The notes: generated by a model not told the origin, from the letters alone. Shown: positions 50,494 through 60,707, counted from the stretch's first letter. The stretch is DNA of 64,000 nucleotides from Sphingomonas turrisvirgatae (GCF_001721295.1 NZ_MDDS01000035.1:124001-188000); one strand, 5' to 3'. Program-made: numbers and translations.

Positions 50494-51543
50494 ATGACCG
50501 ACGCCGACCTTTCCGGGCACAATCCGCTTGGCCTCAACGGGTTCGAGTTCGTGGAATTCACCTCGCCCGATCCGGCCGCGATGGCGGCGCAGTTCGAACA
50601 GCTGGGCTTCGTGCCGACGCACCGCCATCCGCGCAAGGACATCACCCGCTACAAGCAGGGGCGCATCAACCTGATGCTCAACCGCGACGAAACCGGGCGA
50701 GTTGCCGAATTCCGCGCGGCGCATGGCCCATCGGCCAGCGCAATGGCGTTCCGCGTCGCCGATCCGGCCAAGGCGCTGGGATGGGCGCTGGCCCATGGTG
50801 GTGAGCGTACCGAGGAAGAGGATACCTGTATCCAGGGCATCGGCGGCAGCTATCTCTACTTCATCCAGGACGGCGCAGACCTCTATGCCGACTGGGAGGA
50901 AATCCCCGGCTGGGAAGCGGCCGAAGCGGAGAACAATGTCGGGTTGGACCTGCTCGATCACCTTACCCACAATGTCCGGCGCGGGCAGATGCGGGTGTGG
51001 AGCGAGTTCTACAAGACGCTGTTCGGGTTCGAGGAACAGAAATATTTCGACATCAAGGGCCAGGCGACCGGCCTGTTCAGCCAGGCGATGATCGCGCCGG
51101 ACAAGGCGATCCGCATCCCGCTGAACGAAAGCCAGGACGACAAGAGCCAGATCGAGGAATTCATCCGCGAGTATAAGGGCGAGGGCATCCAGCATCTCGC
51201 GCTGACCACCCCGGACATCTACGACACGGTCGAGCGGCTTCGCGCGCGCGGCGTGAAGCTGCAGGATACGATCGAGACCTATTACGAACTGGTGGACAAG
51301 CGCGTGCCGGGCCATGGCGAGGATCTCGAGCGGCTCAGGCGCAACCGCATCCTGATCGACGGCAATGTCGGCGAAGAAGGCATCTTGCTGCAGATCTTCA
51401 CCGAGAACATGTTCGGCCCGATCTTTTTCGAGATCATTCAGCGCAAGGGCAATGAAGGGTTCGGCAACGGCAATTTCCAGGCGCTGTTCGAATCGATCGA
51501 GCTGGACCAGATCCGGCGCGGCGTCATCAAGGTCGACGCCTGA
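50494..51543 (+). CDS. hpd: 4-hydroxyphenylpyruvate dioxygenase
   Basis: Fe(II) enzyme that converts 4-hydroxyphenylpyruvate to homogentisate in tyrosine breakdown. It has 349 residues and two VOC-fold halves. Iron ligands are His156 (LLDHLTHNV), His234 (GIQHLAL) and Glu313 (IFFEIIQRKG). The C-terminal gate helix region GFGNGNFQALFESIE is present. The start is chosen at ATG 50494 (GGAG 9 bases upstream). No homogentisate dioxygenase or fumarylacetoacetase of that pathway follows directly. Confidence 0.96.
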   Translation: MTDADLSGHNPLGLNGFEFVEFTSPDPAAMAAQFEQLGFVPTHRHPRKDITRYKQGRINLMLNRDETGRVAEFRAAHGPSASAMAFRVADPAKALGWALAHGGERTEEEDTCIQGIGGSYLYFIQDGADLYADWEEIPGWEAAEAENNVGLDLLDHLTHNVRRGQMRVWSEFYKTLFGFEEQKYFDIKGQATGLFSQAMIAPDKAIRIPLNESQDDKSQIEEFIREYKGEGIQHLALTTPDIYDTVERLRARGVKLQDTIETYYELVDKRVPGHGEDLERLRRNRILIDGNVGEEGILLQIFTENMFGPIFFEIIQRKGNEGFGNGNFQALFESIELDQIRRGVIKVDA

Positions 51544-51621
51544 CGAGTTGGAGAGGAAGGCCGGGGGCAGCGTGCGGGTTGCGTATGGTGCTGCTGACCC
51601 CCGGCCATTAACCTCACTCCC

Positions 51622-51978
51622 ATGATCGAACGCCTGACCGCCACCCCGCCGAACGTGCGCCTCGGCCCGCTCGACCAGATCGGTGACGGCGCCGCGCGAA
51701 ATTTCGTGGTGGAAATGAAGGCCGGGCGCTTCCACGGCTTTGCGGTGCGGCACGGCGACACCGTTACCGGCTATGTCGATCGCTGCCCGCATATGGGCCC
51801 GCCGCTGGCGCAGCGGCTGGACGACTATCTGACCGACGACGGCGCCATGATCCAGTGCAGCTGGCACGGCGCGCTGTTTCGGATCGCCGATGGCGTATGT
51901 GTCGGCGGGCCATGCGCCGGCGCGGCGCTGATCCCGTGGCCGCTGGAGGTGCGCGACGGGGCGATCTTCACCGCCTAG
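51622..51978 (+). CDS. Rieske 2Fe-2S domain protein
   Basis: Protein of 118 residues carrying one Rieske cluster: CPHMG (Cys and His of the first loop) and CSWHG (Cys and His of the second loop), spaced by 21 residues. No membrane helix. Such small soluble Rieske ferredoxins deliver electrons to oxygenases or nitrite reductases. It lies just after hpd on the same strand, but 78 bases away, so linkage is possible and not proven. Confidence 0.92.
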   Translation: MIERLTATPPNVRLGPLDQIGDGAARNFVVEMKAGRFHGFAVRHGDTVTGYVDRCPHMGPPLAQRLDDYLTDDGAMIQCSWHGALFRIADGVCVGGPCAGAALIPWPLEVRDGAIFTA

Positions 51979-52124
51979 CTTGCCTCATGAAGGCTGCCGG
52001 TCAGCTAACGACCCCATTGCGGACATGGCTCCCTCTCCCCCTGGAAGAGGGACTTAGGGCAGCTAACCACCTAATTTCCGCCGTCCAGTTCGTCCACGAA
52101 AGCAGACTTCAGCCGACCCAGGCG

Positions 52125-53594
52125 CTAAGCCGCGCGGCACTGGGGATCGGGGTTGGAGAACTCCATGTCGGCATCGACGCTGCCGTACTTCAGCGCCATC
52201 AGGTCGAGGGCATAGTTCTGATGCGCGCGCCATGGCTTGCGGCTTCCCTGTTTGGGGAACTTCGCCATGCCGCGCTGGACGTAGCCGGAGGTGAATTCGA
52301 GGAACGGCTGCGGCTCGACCCCCGGGGACAGGCGCGGGGTCGCCTGGCGCATCCCGCGCTTCTTCATCGTGTTGAGCAGCCGCGCGACATAGGCGGCGGT
52401 CAAGTCCGACTTCAGCGTCCAGCTGGCATTGGTGTAGCCGAAGGATGAGGCGAGGTTCGGAATGTCCGAATACATCATCGCCTTGTAGCCGAGCGACTGC
52501 GCCGGATCGACGCGCCGCCCATCGACCATGAACGGAATGCCGCCCATCAATTGCATGTCGAGGCCGGTCGCGGTCACGATCACGTCGGCCGGCAGCAGCT
52601 CGCCTGATTGGAGGCGAATGCCGTCCGCTTCGAAGCGCTCGATATGCCCTGTAATGACCGATGCGCTCCCATCGCGGATCGCGGCGAACAGGTCGGCGTC
52701 GGGCACCAGGCAGATGCGCTGGTCCCAGGGATTGTAGCTCGGTGTAAAGTGGGTCGCCACATCGTAATCGGGTCCCAGCTCCTGCCGCACCATGTCGATC
52801 AGCCGCGTCTTGACCTTCTCCGGCCGCTTGCGCGCCAGGCGATAGAAGAACTGCCCGAGCGTCACATTCTTGAACCGCGTCAGGCGATAGGCGAGCCGCC
52901 CGGGCAGCCTGGCGCGCAGCCAGTTGGCAAGCTTGTCCTGCGCCGGCCGTGCGACGATGTAGGTGGGCGAGCGTTGCAGCATGGTGACGTGCGCGGCGGT
53001 CTTTGCCATTTCGGGCACCAAGGTCACCGCCGTCGCGCCCGACCCGATCACCACGACGCGCTTGCCCGCATAATCGAGGCTGTCGGGCCAATGCTGCGGG
53101 TGGACGACCGTGCCGGCAAAATCCTCGCGCCCGGCGAAGTCGGGCAGATAGCCCGCGGCATAGTTGTAATAGCCCGAGCACATGAAGAGGAAGTTGCAGG
53201 TGAACTGGGTCGCCTCACGTTCCGGACCCCGCTCCACGCTGACCGTCCAGCGCGCATCGGGCGTCGACCAGCTTGCCGCGACCACGCGATGGCCGTGCCG
53301 GATGTGCCGGTCGATGCCATGCTCACGCGCGGTATCCTCCAGATAGCGCAGGATCGACGGCCCGTCGGCGATCGCCTTCGCATCGGTCCACGGCTTGAAG
53401 CTGTAGCCGAGCGTGTACATGTCGCTGTCGGAGCGGATGCCGGGATAGCGGAACAGGTCCCACGTACCGCCCAGCCGCTCACGCCCCTCCAGAATCACAT
53501 AGCTGCGGTCCGGGCAGTCGCGCTGGAGGAAATAGCCCGCGCCGATCCCGGACAGGCCGGCCCCCACCACCACGACGTCGAAATGCTCGGTCAT
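52125..53594 (-). CDS. Flavin-containing monooxygenase, Baeyer-Villiger type
   Basis: FAD- and NADPH-dependent oxygenase of 489 residues, likely oxidising a ketone or a soft nucleophile. The FAD loop is VVVGAGLSGIGAG, the Baeyer-Villiger fingerprint F-x-G-x3-H-x3-W-P is FAGTVVHPQHWP, and the NADPH loop is VIGSGATAVTLVPEM. It matches the group of type I BVMOs annotated as NAD(P)/FAD-dependent oxidoreductases. The start at 53594 follows GGAGAGG. A perfect palindrome stands upstream. Confidence 0.93.
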   Translation of the reverse strand: MTEHFDVVVVGAGLSGIGAGYFLQRDCPDRSYVILEGRERLGGTWDLFRYPGIRSDSDMYTLGYSFKPWTDAKAIADGPSILRYLEDTAREHGIDRHIRHGHRVVAASWSTPDARWTVSVERGPEREATQFTCNFLFMCSGYYNYAAGYLPDFAGREDFAGTVVHPQHWPDSLDYAGKRVVVIGSGATAVTLVPEMAKTAAHVTMLQRSPTYIVARPAQDKLANWLRARLPGRLAYRLTRFKNVTLGQFFYRLARKRPEKVKTRLIDMVRQELGPDYDVATHFTPSYNPWDQRICLVPDADLFAAIRDGSASVITGHIERFEADGIRLQSGELLPADVIVTATGLDMQLMGGIPFMVDGRRVDPAQSLGYKAMMYSDIPNLASSFGYTNASWTLKSDLTAAYVARLLNTMKKRGMRQATPRLSPGVEPQPFLEFTSGYVQRGMAKFPKQGSRKPWRAHQNYALDLMALKYGSVDADMEFSNPDPQCRAA

Positions 53595-53612
53595 CCGCCT
53601 CTCCGCCGGGTA

Positions 53613-53630
53613 ACTTACACGCGTGTAAGT
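53613..53630. promoter_or_regulatory. 18-bp perfect palindrome, TetR-type operator
   Basis: ACTTACACGCGTGTAAGT is perfectly self-complementary and sits 19 bases before the monooxygenase start. Its ACAC..GTGT core is typical of TetR-family operators. No tetR gene is in the window. Confidence 0.7.
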
Positions 53631-53652
53631 GGCGCGCAAGCCGTCGGGGCGA

Positions 53653-56600
53653 TCAATAGTCCTTCGAATATTTGATGCCGGCGCTCGATCCGCCGAACGA
53701 TCCGGTTTGCGACAGCAGGCTCAACGCCCGGGTCAGCGCGATCTCGAGCTGCACCGCGGTGAAGCCGCGCGCATCGGTGATGATCTCGACATAGATGTCG
53801 TCGGTCAGATACTTGCCCGCCGACAGTGCCATGCCGCGCCCGCTTGCCTCGTCCTCGCCCAGGATGCGCAGCCGGTCGATCCCGGTAGCGGAGCGGATCT
53901 GGCCGAGCGGGTTCAAGCCACCGCCCGTGGCGCGCAGGCCATTGAGGGCCGAAGCCAGCTGGATCGCCTCGGTCGCGGACAGGTTGGTGACCGAGCTGCC
54001 GAAGAGCAGGCGCGACAGGACCTCGTCCTGCGGCAATGTCGGCGTCGAAGTAAAGGCGATGCGCGGCTGCTGCCCGGTGCCGGTGATGTTGATGATGGCG
54101 GTTACGCCCTCGGCCGTCGTGCTGGCGGCGATGTCGATCGAAGGATCGGACAGCGCCCCGCCCTCGAACTGCACGATGCCACGCGTGAGTTCGAACCGGC
54201 GGCTAGCGAAGCTGTAGGTGCCGCGCACCACGCGCGCCTCACCCGTCACGACGGGTGCTGCGGACGTGCCGCTGACCTGCATCCGCGCTTCCCATTCGGA
54301 TTCGAGACCCATGCCGGAAACGAACAGGCGGTTGTCGGCGACGACGCTGATGTCGAGCTTCCACACCCCGCCGGCCGGCTTGCGCGTCGGGCGCTTGCCG
54401 TCCGACGTCAGCTCGCTCTTGCGATAGACGCCGGTCAGCTCGGGCACTTCGGCCGCGCCCTGACGGATGATCTGATACCGCGCGTCGGGGATGATGATCC
54501 GCCCCTGGATTGCGCCGCCGTCCGGGCCGTTGGTGATGCGCAGCTGCCCGGTCGCGGTCGCGCCGAGCGCTTCGCTGCGGGCAAGGCGCGCGTTGCGGAA
54601 GCGCGCGGTGAGGTCGATCGGGAAGCCCTGGTCTGCCGACAGGCCGATCGTACCGGCGGCGGTGACGCGGCCATTGCCGGCGACGGCCTCCATCTCACTG
54701 ATCTCAAGGCTGTCCATGTCGAAGCGCCCTTCGACCTTCATCTGCGACAGGCGCGTGCCCCAGGTCTCGTTCTCATAGACCAGGTTGGTGCCGCGCACGA
54801 TCCCGGCGACCCGCGGCGAGCGGACCTGGCCCGAGAAGTCGGCGGCGATCGCGACCGGCCCGGTGACGGTCTGGTCGGCAAACCCGACGAGCGAGAACAG
54901 CACCGCCGACGGGCCGTTGTAGCGGATGCCGCCGGCGAGCGGCGCGGCCAGCAGCCGCGTCGTCCAGCTGCCTGCGCCCGGGCCCAACGGCTGGAGCGTG
55001 GCGACCATCCGGCCGATCGTCGTCGGCCCGCGCTTGATCAGGGCGCGCGCGTCGCCTCCATCGGGCAGCAGCCGGCCGACAAAGGCCACGTCCACCGGCG
55101 TCGAGACGCCGGCCAGGCTGGAGCGAGTGAAGCCGGCGATGTTCAGCCGTGCGATGGCGCGCGGGAAGCTCTGCCCACTCGGCTGACGGAAATCGAGCGC
55201 GCCGGTCGCGGTCCCGCCCAACCCGATACCGGGCGAGAGCGCGTTGGCGACGGAAAGGTCGAGCTTGTCGAGCCGCGCCTGCATGACGAGGCCATCACCC
55301 CAGCTGCCGGCAAGACGCATGCTGCCCTGGCTGAAATCGATGCGCGTCGGCTGCAGGCGATAGCTGTCCTTCGCGATCTGGATGCGCGCGGGCTGCGCCG
55401 TCTTGAAGTCGATCCCGTTCGAACGGCCGGCCAGTGCGAGCAGCCATTGATCGGGCGCGAACCGCGCATTGGCCGCGACGCGGAACGGCACGCCCGAAGA
55501 GCCCTCGGCAAAGGCCTGCGCACTGCCGCGTCCACCGCGATAATCGACCTTGGCACGGGCACGGGCGAGCACGAAGTCGCCGCTGCGCAGGTTGGCGATC
55601 TGTGCCTGACCGGTGATCGCGGGCGCATCGTCATAGAGGATCGCGGTCGCGTCGATCACCGCGCGCCCGATGGTCAGCTCCATGTCCCCGGGTATCTGCG
55701 CATTGTTGGCGGTCGCGCGGACGACTGCCTGCTGATAGCGGCCGGCGGCGGACAGCGCGACATTGCCGGCGAGGCCGGAGCCGGCGAACCGCAGCTCGCC
55801 CGCGAACGGGCCGGCGGCGGTCTGCACGACGCGGCCGGTGATGTCGGTTCCGGCGAAGCGCGCCTTGTTGATATCGATCGCAAGCTGCCGCCCGGTGCGG
55901 ACCAGCACGTCGGCGCTGAACGGGCCATAGCTGGTCCCACCGGTCGCGGTGACGGCATAGGCGTCGCCGCGCCCGATGATGCGCGCATTGAGGTCGGCGA
56001 GCCCGACGCCAAGTCCAGGACGCGGCGCGCGTAAGTTGACGACCGGCGCAGTCAGGCTGCCGCTCACCCGCGCGAACAGCGGACCGTAATCGTTGGAATA
56101 GGCGTCGGCGTTCAGCAGCAGCGCGCCGGCCGGATCATAGCGGCCCGATCCACGCAGCACCTTGAACCGCGGCGCGGCGAGTTTCAGGTCGCTGAAATTG
56201 ATGATGCCGCTGGGGTCGAGCGCAACGCTGACGCGCATGATCGCATTGCCACCCAGGAAGTCGCGTACGCCGCTGTTGAACAATCGCGAGCTGCGCCCGA
56301 CGATACGGCCCTTTATCCCCCAACCGCCGCCGGGCGCGGCGTAGAGGTCGGCATCGGTCGTGAGGTTGACGATGCCGATGCCGTCGATCGTATAGTCGTT
56401 GACCCGCCCCTTGAGCGCGCCAGTGTAGCGGCCGGTGCTGACATTGGCGGCGATGATCGCGGTGGCGTCGATCCGGTCGGACCGGATGCGCAGGTTCTCC
56501 GACAGGATCTGCGGCCCGGTAATGGCGAGATCGCCGCTCAGCGTTACATTGGTGAGCAGGCCGCCGGCGGCGGCGTTGAGGCCGCTGACCCGTGCGGCGC

Positions 56601-57870
56601 GCGCACGGATGGGTACCAGGATGCGATCGGCATTCACCGTCGCCAGCCCCTCGGCGTAGACGCGCTCGAGCCGCGTCTCGCCAAAGCCGAGCGATGCCGC
56701 CTGAACCTTATAATCCACCGTTGGCGTCGCCCACGGACCGTTCAGCGCGACCGCGCCGATCACGGACCGTCCGTTGAGATTGGGCGCGATCGCGCCGGGG
56801 GTGAGCAGCATCGCTTCGACCCGGAACTGGTCGAACGCCGATTTGCCGAGGTCGAGCACCCCGGTCGTGGTCAGCGCAAGCGCATTTGAGCGCAGCCGCA
56901 GCCGCGTATCGGCGCGGCGCTGATCGAGCGTCGCGTCCAGCGCGACCTGCATGTTGGGCGTTGCCAGCCGTTCGACCGGCCCCTTCAGGATCAGCCCGGG
57001 CTGAGTGGTCCCGCGCAGCGCGAACGTGCCCTTGCGCGCCGTGATGCCGAGATCGGCGAGCGGTGCGCCGCCCAGCGTGCCGATCGCTCGACCACGCCAG
57101 TTATCCCAGCTGCCACGGCCCGAGACACGCGCCACGAGCGGCTGTTCGAGCCCTGCCATCCCGGCGACCAAGCCGCCCGCCGGCGCGTTCAGGTCGGCGC
57201 GCAGGTCGAGCTTGTTGGCTTCGGGCACAGCATCGAGCACCAGCGCCAGCCGGTCGCCGCCATTGGCGCCGAGCGTGCGCCCGTTGAGGATCACGCGCGC
57301 GCGGCGATCGGCAATGTCCGCCTCGCCCGCCAATGTCGCGCCATACCGCTCACCCGCCACCGGCGGCTCGAGCACCAGCCGGTCGATGCTCAGCCGGCCG
57401 ATATCGATATCGAGATCGGGCAGCAGCGGCGCATCGGGGTCGCCCGGCGTGAATTCCGGCAGGCGACGCACGGTCACCAGCGGGCTGGTCGCCGACCGTA
57501 CATCGACATGGTTGCTCAAGAAGGCGAAGGGCCGCCAGTCCACTGCGATCTGGGGCGACGTTGCGAAGACGCCCTTGGGGTCGCTGATGCGCACGTCGCG
57601 CAGCACCATCGCGCCATAGATCGACCCTTCGATGCGGCCGACCTTGATGTTGAGGCCGGTTGCGGTGCTGAACTTGCCGAGCTGATCCACGACGAAGCGC
57701 TTGCCGGGGCTGGTGTTGAGGCCAGCAATGGCGAGCAGCAGCAATGCGGCAAGCCCGGCGAGCGCGATCAGGACCCATTTGGCGACGCGCTGCCACAAGG
57801 GACGGCGAACGATCACGACGTCATCGTCGGCCGGCGCCGGCGCGGTGTCGGGCTGAATATCCTCGGCCAT
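53653..57870 (-). CDS. tamB: TamB: translocation and assembly module inner-membrane component
   Basis: Long periplasm-spanning protein of 1405 residues. One signal-anchor helix (VAKWVLIALAGLAALLLLA) is followed by beta-taco repeats and the C-terminal DUF490/TamB domain (residues about 1070-1405, ending TGSFGGSSAGIKYSKDY). It links the inner membrane to TamA and moves outer-membrane proteins or phospholipids outward. Its ATG overlaps the tamA stop by one base (TGATG), so the pair is translated together. Confidence 0.95.
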   Translation of the reverse strand: MAEDIQPDTAPAPADDDVVIVRRPLWQRVAKWVLIALAGLAALLLLAIAGLNTSPGKRFVVDQLGKFSTATGLNIKVGRIEGSIYGAMVLRDVRISDPKGVFATSPQIAVDWRPFAFLSNHVDVRSATSPLVTVRRLPEFTPGDPDAPLLPDLDIDIGRLSIDRLVLEPPVAGERYGATLAGEADIADRRARVILNGRTLGANGGDRLALVLDAVPEANKLDLRADLNAPAGGLVAGMAGLEQPLVARVSGRGSWDNWRGRAIGTLGGAPLADLGITARKGTFALRGTTQPGLILKGPVERLATPNMQVALDATLDQRRADTRLRLRSNALALTTTGVLDLGKSAFDQFRVEAMLLTPGAIAPNLNGRSVIGAVALNGPWATPTVDYKVQAASLGFGETRLERVYAEGLATVNADRILVPIRARAARVSGLNAAAGGLLTNVTLSGDLAITGPQILSENLRIRSDRIDATAIIAANVSTGRYTGALKGRVNDYTIDGIGIVNLTTDADLYAAPGGGWGIKGRIVGRSSRLFNSGVRDFLGGNAIMRVSVALDPSGIINFSDLKLAAPRFKVLRGSGRYDPAGALLLNADAYSNDYGPLFARVSGSLTAPVVNLRAPRPGLGVGLADLNARIIGRGDAYAVTATGGTSYGPFSADVLVRTGRQLAIDINKARFAGTDITGRVVQTAAGPFAGELRFAGSGLAGNVALSAAGRYQQAVVRATANNAQIPGDMELTIGRAVIDATAILYDDAPAITGQAQIANLRSGDFVLARARAKVDYRGGRGSAQAFAEGSSGVPFRVAANARFAPDQWLLALAGRSNGIDFKTAQPARIQIAKDSYRLQPTRIDFSQGSMRLAGSWGDGLVMQARLDKLDLSVANALSPGIGLGGTATGALDFRQPSGQSFPRAIARLNIAGFTRSSLAGVSTPVDVAFVGRLLPDGGDARALIKRGPTTIGRMVATLQPLGPGAGSWTTRLLAAPLAGGIRYNGPSAVLFSLVGFADQTVTGPVAIAADFSGQVRSPRVAGIVRGTNLVYENETWGTRLSQMKVEGRFDMDSLEISEMEAVAGNGRVTAAGTIGLSADQGFPIDLTARFRNARLARSEALGATATGQLRITNGPDGGAIQGRIIIPDARYQIIRQGAAEVPELTGVYRKSELTSDGKRPTRKPAGGVWKLDISVVADNRLFVSGMGLESEWEARMQVSGTSAAPVVTGEARVVRGTYSFASRRFELTRGIVQFEGGALSDPSIDIAASTTAEGVTAIINITGTGQQPRIAFTSTPTLPQDEVLSRLLFGSSVTNLSATEAIQLASALNGLRATGGGLNPLGQIRSATGIDRLRILGEDEASGRGMALSAGKYLTDDIYVEIITDARGFTAVQLEIALTRALSLLSQTGSFGGSSAGIKYSKDY

Positions 57871-60080
57871 CAGAAGGCCTGCCCGATCGAGATGTAGAGC
57901 GCGACCTTGCTCTCGCCCGGCTTGCGCGCGATGGGTGTCGCCACGTCAAGTCGCAGCGGGCCGAAGTTCGTGTAGAGCCGCCCGCCAATGCCTGCACCGA
58001 AGCGGATGTTGGTCAATTGCGGAATATTGCTCTCATAGACTTGTCCCGCATCGATGAACGGCACGATCCCGAAATTGCCGAAGCGATAGCGCCCCTCGAT
58101 CGCGAATTCGTTGAAGCTGCGGCCGCCGATCGGCTTGCCGTCGGGCGAGCGGGGTCCCAGTTCCTGGAAGCCGAAGCCGCGCACCGACCCGCCGCCGCCG
58201 GCATAATAGCGGCGTGACGGGGCGAGCAGGTCGCGCTCGATACCTTGGATCGTGCCGAAGCGAGCGCGGCCGGCGACGACGATGCTGTCGCCCACCGGAT
58301 AATAGGCGGTGCCTTCGGCCATCGCGCGGACATAGGGCCGCGCGGCGCCGCGCACCGAGGTTTCCGGGCTGAGATTGAGTTTCAGGCGGAAACCGCGCGT
58401 GGGGTTGAGCAGATCGTCGGACTTGTCCCACCCGGCGAACAGCGGCAGCGCGCCGATGAAATAATTGCCGCGCTCACGCGCGCCGCGGGCAAAGTCGTAG
58501 CGATCCTCCCGCGTGCCGACCAGCTCGACCCCCACCGACCAGGTAAACGGCTTTTGCCAGATCGGCGTTGAATCATAGGAATAGCGTGCGCCGAGCGTGC
58601 CGGTCAGGCTGGTGAACGCCTCCACGTCCGACCGCAGCGCGGAGGCGAATACCTGGAAGGTGCGGTCGCGCTTGCCCGCGTTCGATCGGCGGAAGGTCGC
58701 CGACGCGCCCTGTTCCTGCGTGCCGCCGATCGCGCTCAGGATCAGCGCGCCTTCGGGCGGGAACAGGTTGCGGTGAGTCCAGCTTACTTCGGCGCGGAAG
58801 CCCTGGCCCGTGCTGTAACCCGCCTCCGCCGCCAGCGTCCGCGCCGGCCCGCGCGTCTGCCGCACGAGCAAGTCGACATATTCGGTACCATCCGGACCCG
58901 CCTGCCCGGTCTTCACCGGTTCGACCGACACGGTCGAGAACAGGCTGGTCGCGATCAGCGCGTCGCGCAGGTCGTCGACCTTGCGGCTGTCATAGATTTG
59001 GTCGCGCTTGAAGCGGGTGAGGATGCCGATATGCCCGGTATCGAACACCGGATCGCCTTCGGTGCGAATGCCGCCGAAGCTGGATCGCATCCCCGTCGTG
59101 ATCGGCAGCGTATAGTCGCCAGTGTGCGTTTCGTCGTCTAGCAGGATGTCACGCTGCCCCACCTGCGCAAACGGATAGCCATTTTGCGGCAGGATCAGGC
59201 TGACATTCGCTTCTGCCGCCTGGACGCGCACGGCATCGATCGCCTCGCCGACCTTCAGCCTGAAATTGTCGGCGATCAGCGTGGGCGGTACGGTCGGGCC
59301 GGCATCCAGCTTGATCGAGCCGAGACGATAGAGCGGCCCCGGCGTCGCCGTGATAACCGCCGTCACGCTGCGCGCGGCGCCCGGGGTCTGCTCGATCGTC
59401 GAGACCGCGCTGGCATCGTAATAGCCGATCGAGCGCATCAGCCGCACGGCCAGCTTTTCATCCTCCCGCGCGCGCGCAGTGATGATCGCGGCATTGGCGG
59501 CGCGGCCGTCGCCATCCTCCAGCGCGGAGAGATCGTCGAACTGATCGTCCAGCCCCAGTTCGTCCAACCCGACGATGCGGGTGGCGTAACGGATTTCGAC
59601 AGCCTTCTCGTCGTTGACGGGCGCCGTCTCGGCCACGGGCGTGGTGTCGAACTGATCGATCGGCGCGAGCGGCGATGCGATCTCCGCCTCCTTGCCGGCG
59701 GCGTCGAGATCCTCGGCATCCTCGATCGGCTCGACCGGCTGCGGCGCGCTCGCCGGGTCGGCCGGTGTGATCTGTTCGAGCGGCGCGTTCATGTCGTCGC
59801 TCAGTTGCGGCAGCGCTGCGTCGAACTCGGCGTCCGGCACGATCGGCTTTTCCGAGGCGGTGGCCGCGGGGGGCTGGGGCTTGGGATCATCGGCGGGCGC
59901 GCCTTGCCCAGGCTTGGGCGTCGCATTGATCTGCGCCAGCGCACTCACCGGCGTGAACGCACTGCTCGCCAGCAGCACCATCAAAAACCGCACCCCGAGA
60001 ATCGCCCTGCCCTCCCGACGGGCTGCGCGAAGCCGCACCCGCTCGTCCGTCGCCAACGAGCAACTGCGAAGAAGGTTCAT
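57870..60080 (-). CDS. tamA: TamA-like outer-membrane assembly protein (Omp85 family)
   Basis: Outer-membrane beta-barrel with periplasmic POTRA domains, 736 residues. The low-complexity Pro/Ala/Glu N-terminal part (after ALAQ) is followed by POTRA repeats and the barrel with GGGGSVRGFGFQELGPRS, the Omp85 VRGF motif, and the final strand FGPLRLDVATPIARKP. The start is uncertain: ATG 60080 gives a long basic stretch before the signal, while GTG 59993 would give it directly (VRFLMVLLASSAFTP). The open frame to 60302 runs into marR and is not used. Confidence 0.9.
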   Translation of the reverse strand: MNLLRSCSLATDERVRLRAARREGRAILGVRFLMVLLASSAFTPVSALAQINATPKPGQGAPADDPKPQPPAATASEKPIVPDAEFDAALPQLSDDMNAPLEQITPADPASAPQPVEPIEDAEDLDAAGKEAEIASPLAPIDQFDTTPVAETAPVNDEKAVEIRYATRIVGLDELGLDDQFDDLSALEDGDGRAANAAIITARAREDEKLAVRLMRSIGYYDASAVSTIEQTPGAARSVTAVITATPGPLYRLGSIKLDAGPTVPPTLIADNFRLKVGEAIDAVRVQAAEANVSLILPQNGYPFAQVGQRDILLDDETHTGDYTLPITTGMRSSFGGIRTEGDPVFDTGHIGILTRFKRDQIYDSRKVDDLRDALIATSLFSTVSVEPVKTGQAGPDGTEYVDLLVRQTRGPARTLAAEAGYSTGQGFRAEVSWTHRNLFPPEGALILSAIGGTQEQGASATFRRSNAGKRDRTFQVFASALRSDVEAFTSLTGTLGARYSYDSTPIWQKPFTWSVGVELVGTREDRYDFARGARERGNYFIGALPLFAGWDKSDDLLNPTRGFRLKLNLSPETSVRGAARPYVRAMAEGTAYYPVGDSIVVAGRARFGTIQGIERDLLAPSRRYYAGGGGSVRGFGFQELGPRSPDGKPIGGRSFNEFAIEGRYRFGNFGIVPFIDAGQVYESNIPQLTNIRFGAGIGGRLYTNFGPLRLDVATPIARKPGESKVALYISIGQAF

Positions 60081-60150
60081 TCGCTGTCGAAACGATTTTT
60101 CGCTTCGTGTATAAGATGTTGTCGGCACGGGCGGGGTCGCCGCGGCCCGA

Positions 60151-60603
60151 TCAGCGACCCGGCGAGAGGCCGGCGGCGGCGCTTTCCACCCGCTCCAGCA
60201 TCTTGCGCAGCGATGCCTGCTCCTCGTCCGACAGGCTGGCGAAGATGCGACGCTCGAAGTCCAACGCCTGTGGCGCGATCTGCCGATATAGCGCCCAGCC
60301 ATCGCCGCTGAGATCGAGCAGGTGCGATCGCTGGTCGTCGGGATTGGGCGTTCGCGTCACCAGCCCGCGTTCGTAGAGCGAGATGGCGGCGCGGCTGACC
60401 GTCACCTTGTCCATCTGAGTCCGGCCGCACATCGCCTGCTGGCTCATCGCGCCGAACTCGGCGAGCACGCAGACCAGCCGCCATTCGGGAATGCGCAGCC
60501 CGAATTGCGCATGATAGGCATTGGCGATCGTGCTCGACACGCGGTTCGACGCCACCGACAGGCGATAGGGGAGGAACGAGTCCAGCTTGAGTGTTGCCGT
60601 CAT
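60151..60603 (-). CDS. MarR family transcriptional regulator
   Basis: Winged-helix dimer of 150 residues. The DNA-binding part is PEWRLVCVLAEFGAMSQQ, TQMDKVTVSRAAISLYERG, and the wing LVTRTPNPDDQRSHLLDLS. Ligand unknown. It lies 70 bases upstream of tamA on the same strand. MarR proteins usually control their own promoter and nearby transport or aromatic genes. Confidence 0.93.
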   Translation of the reverse strand: MTATLKLDSFLPYRLSVASNRVSSTIANAYHAQFGLRIPEWRLVCVLAEFGAMSQQAMCGRTQMDKVTVSRAAISLYERGLVTRTPNPDDQRSHLLDLSGDGWALYRQIAPQALDFERRIFASLSDEEQASLRKMLERVESAAAGLSPGR

Positions 60604-60630
60604 AGGACAGTGAATGCCTCAGACATGCAA

Positions 60631-60664
60631 AAGGCGCAAGGAAAGCATCCCTTCCTTGCGCCTT
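60631..60664 (-). terminator. Terminator of the ExuT-like transporter gene
   Basis: Perfect 13-bp stem AAGGCGCAAGGAA / TTCCTTGCGCCTT with an 8-base loop, followed on the minus strand by TTTTG. It lies between the transporter stop (60708) and marR. Confidence 0.88.
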
Positions 60665-60707
60665 CTACGAAACGAGCGACAGATAATATCAAACCGTCGC
60701 CTTCAAC

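Noticed and set aside
51979..52124. Palindromic CCCTCTCCCC/GGAAGAGGG piece after the Rieske gene as a further copy of the DUF559-linked repeat
   Set aside because: Only the purine/pyrimidine tracts resemble it; the arms do not pair well and the accompanying box is missing.
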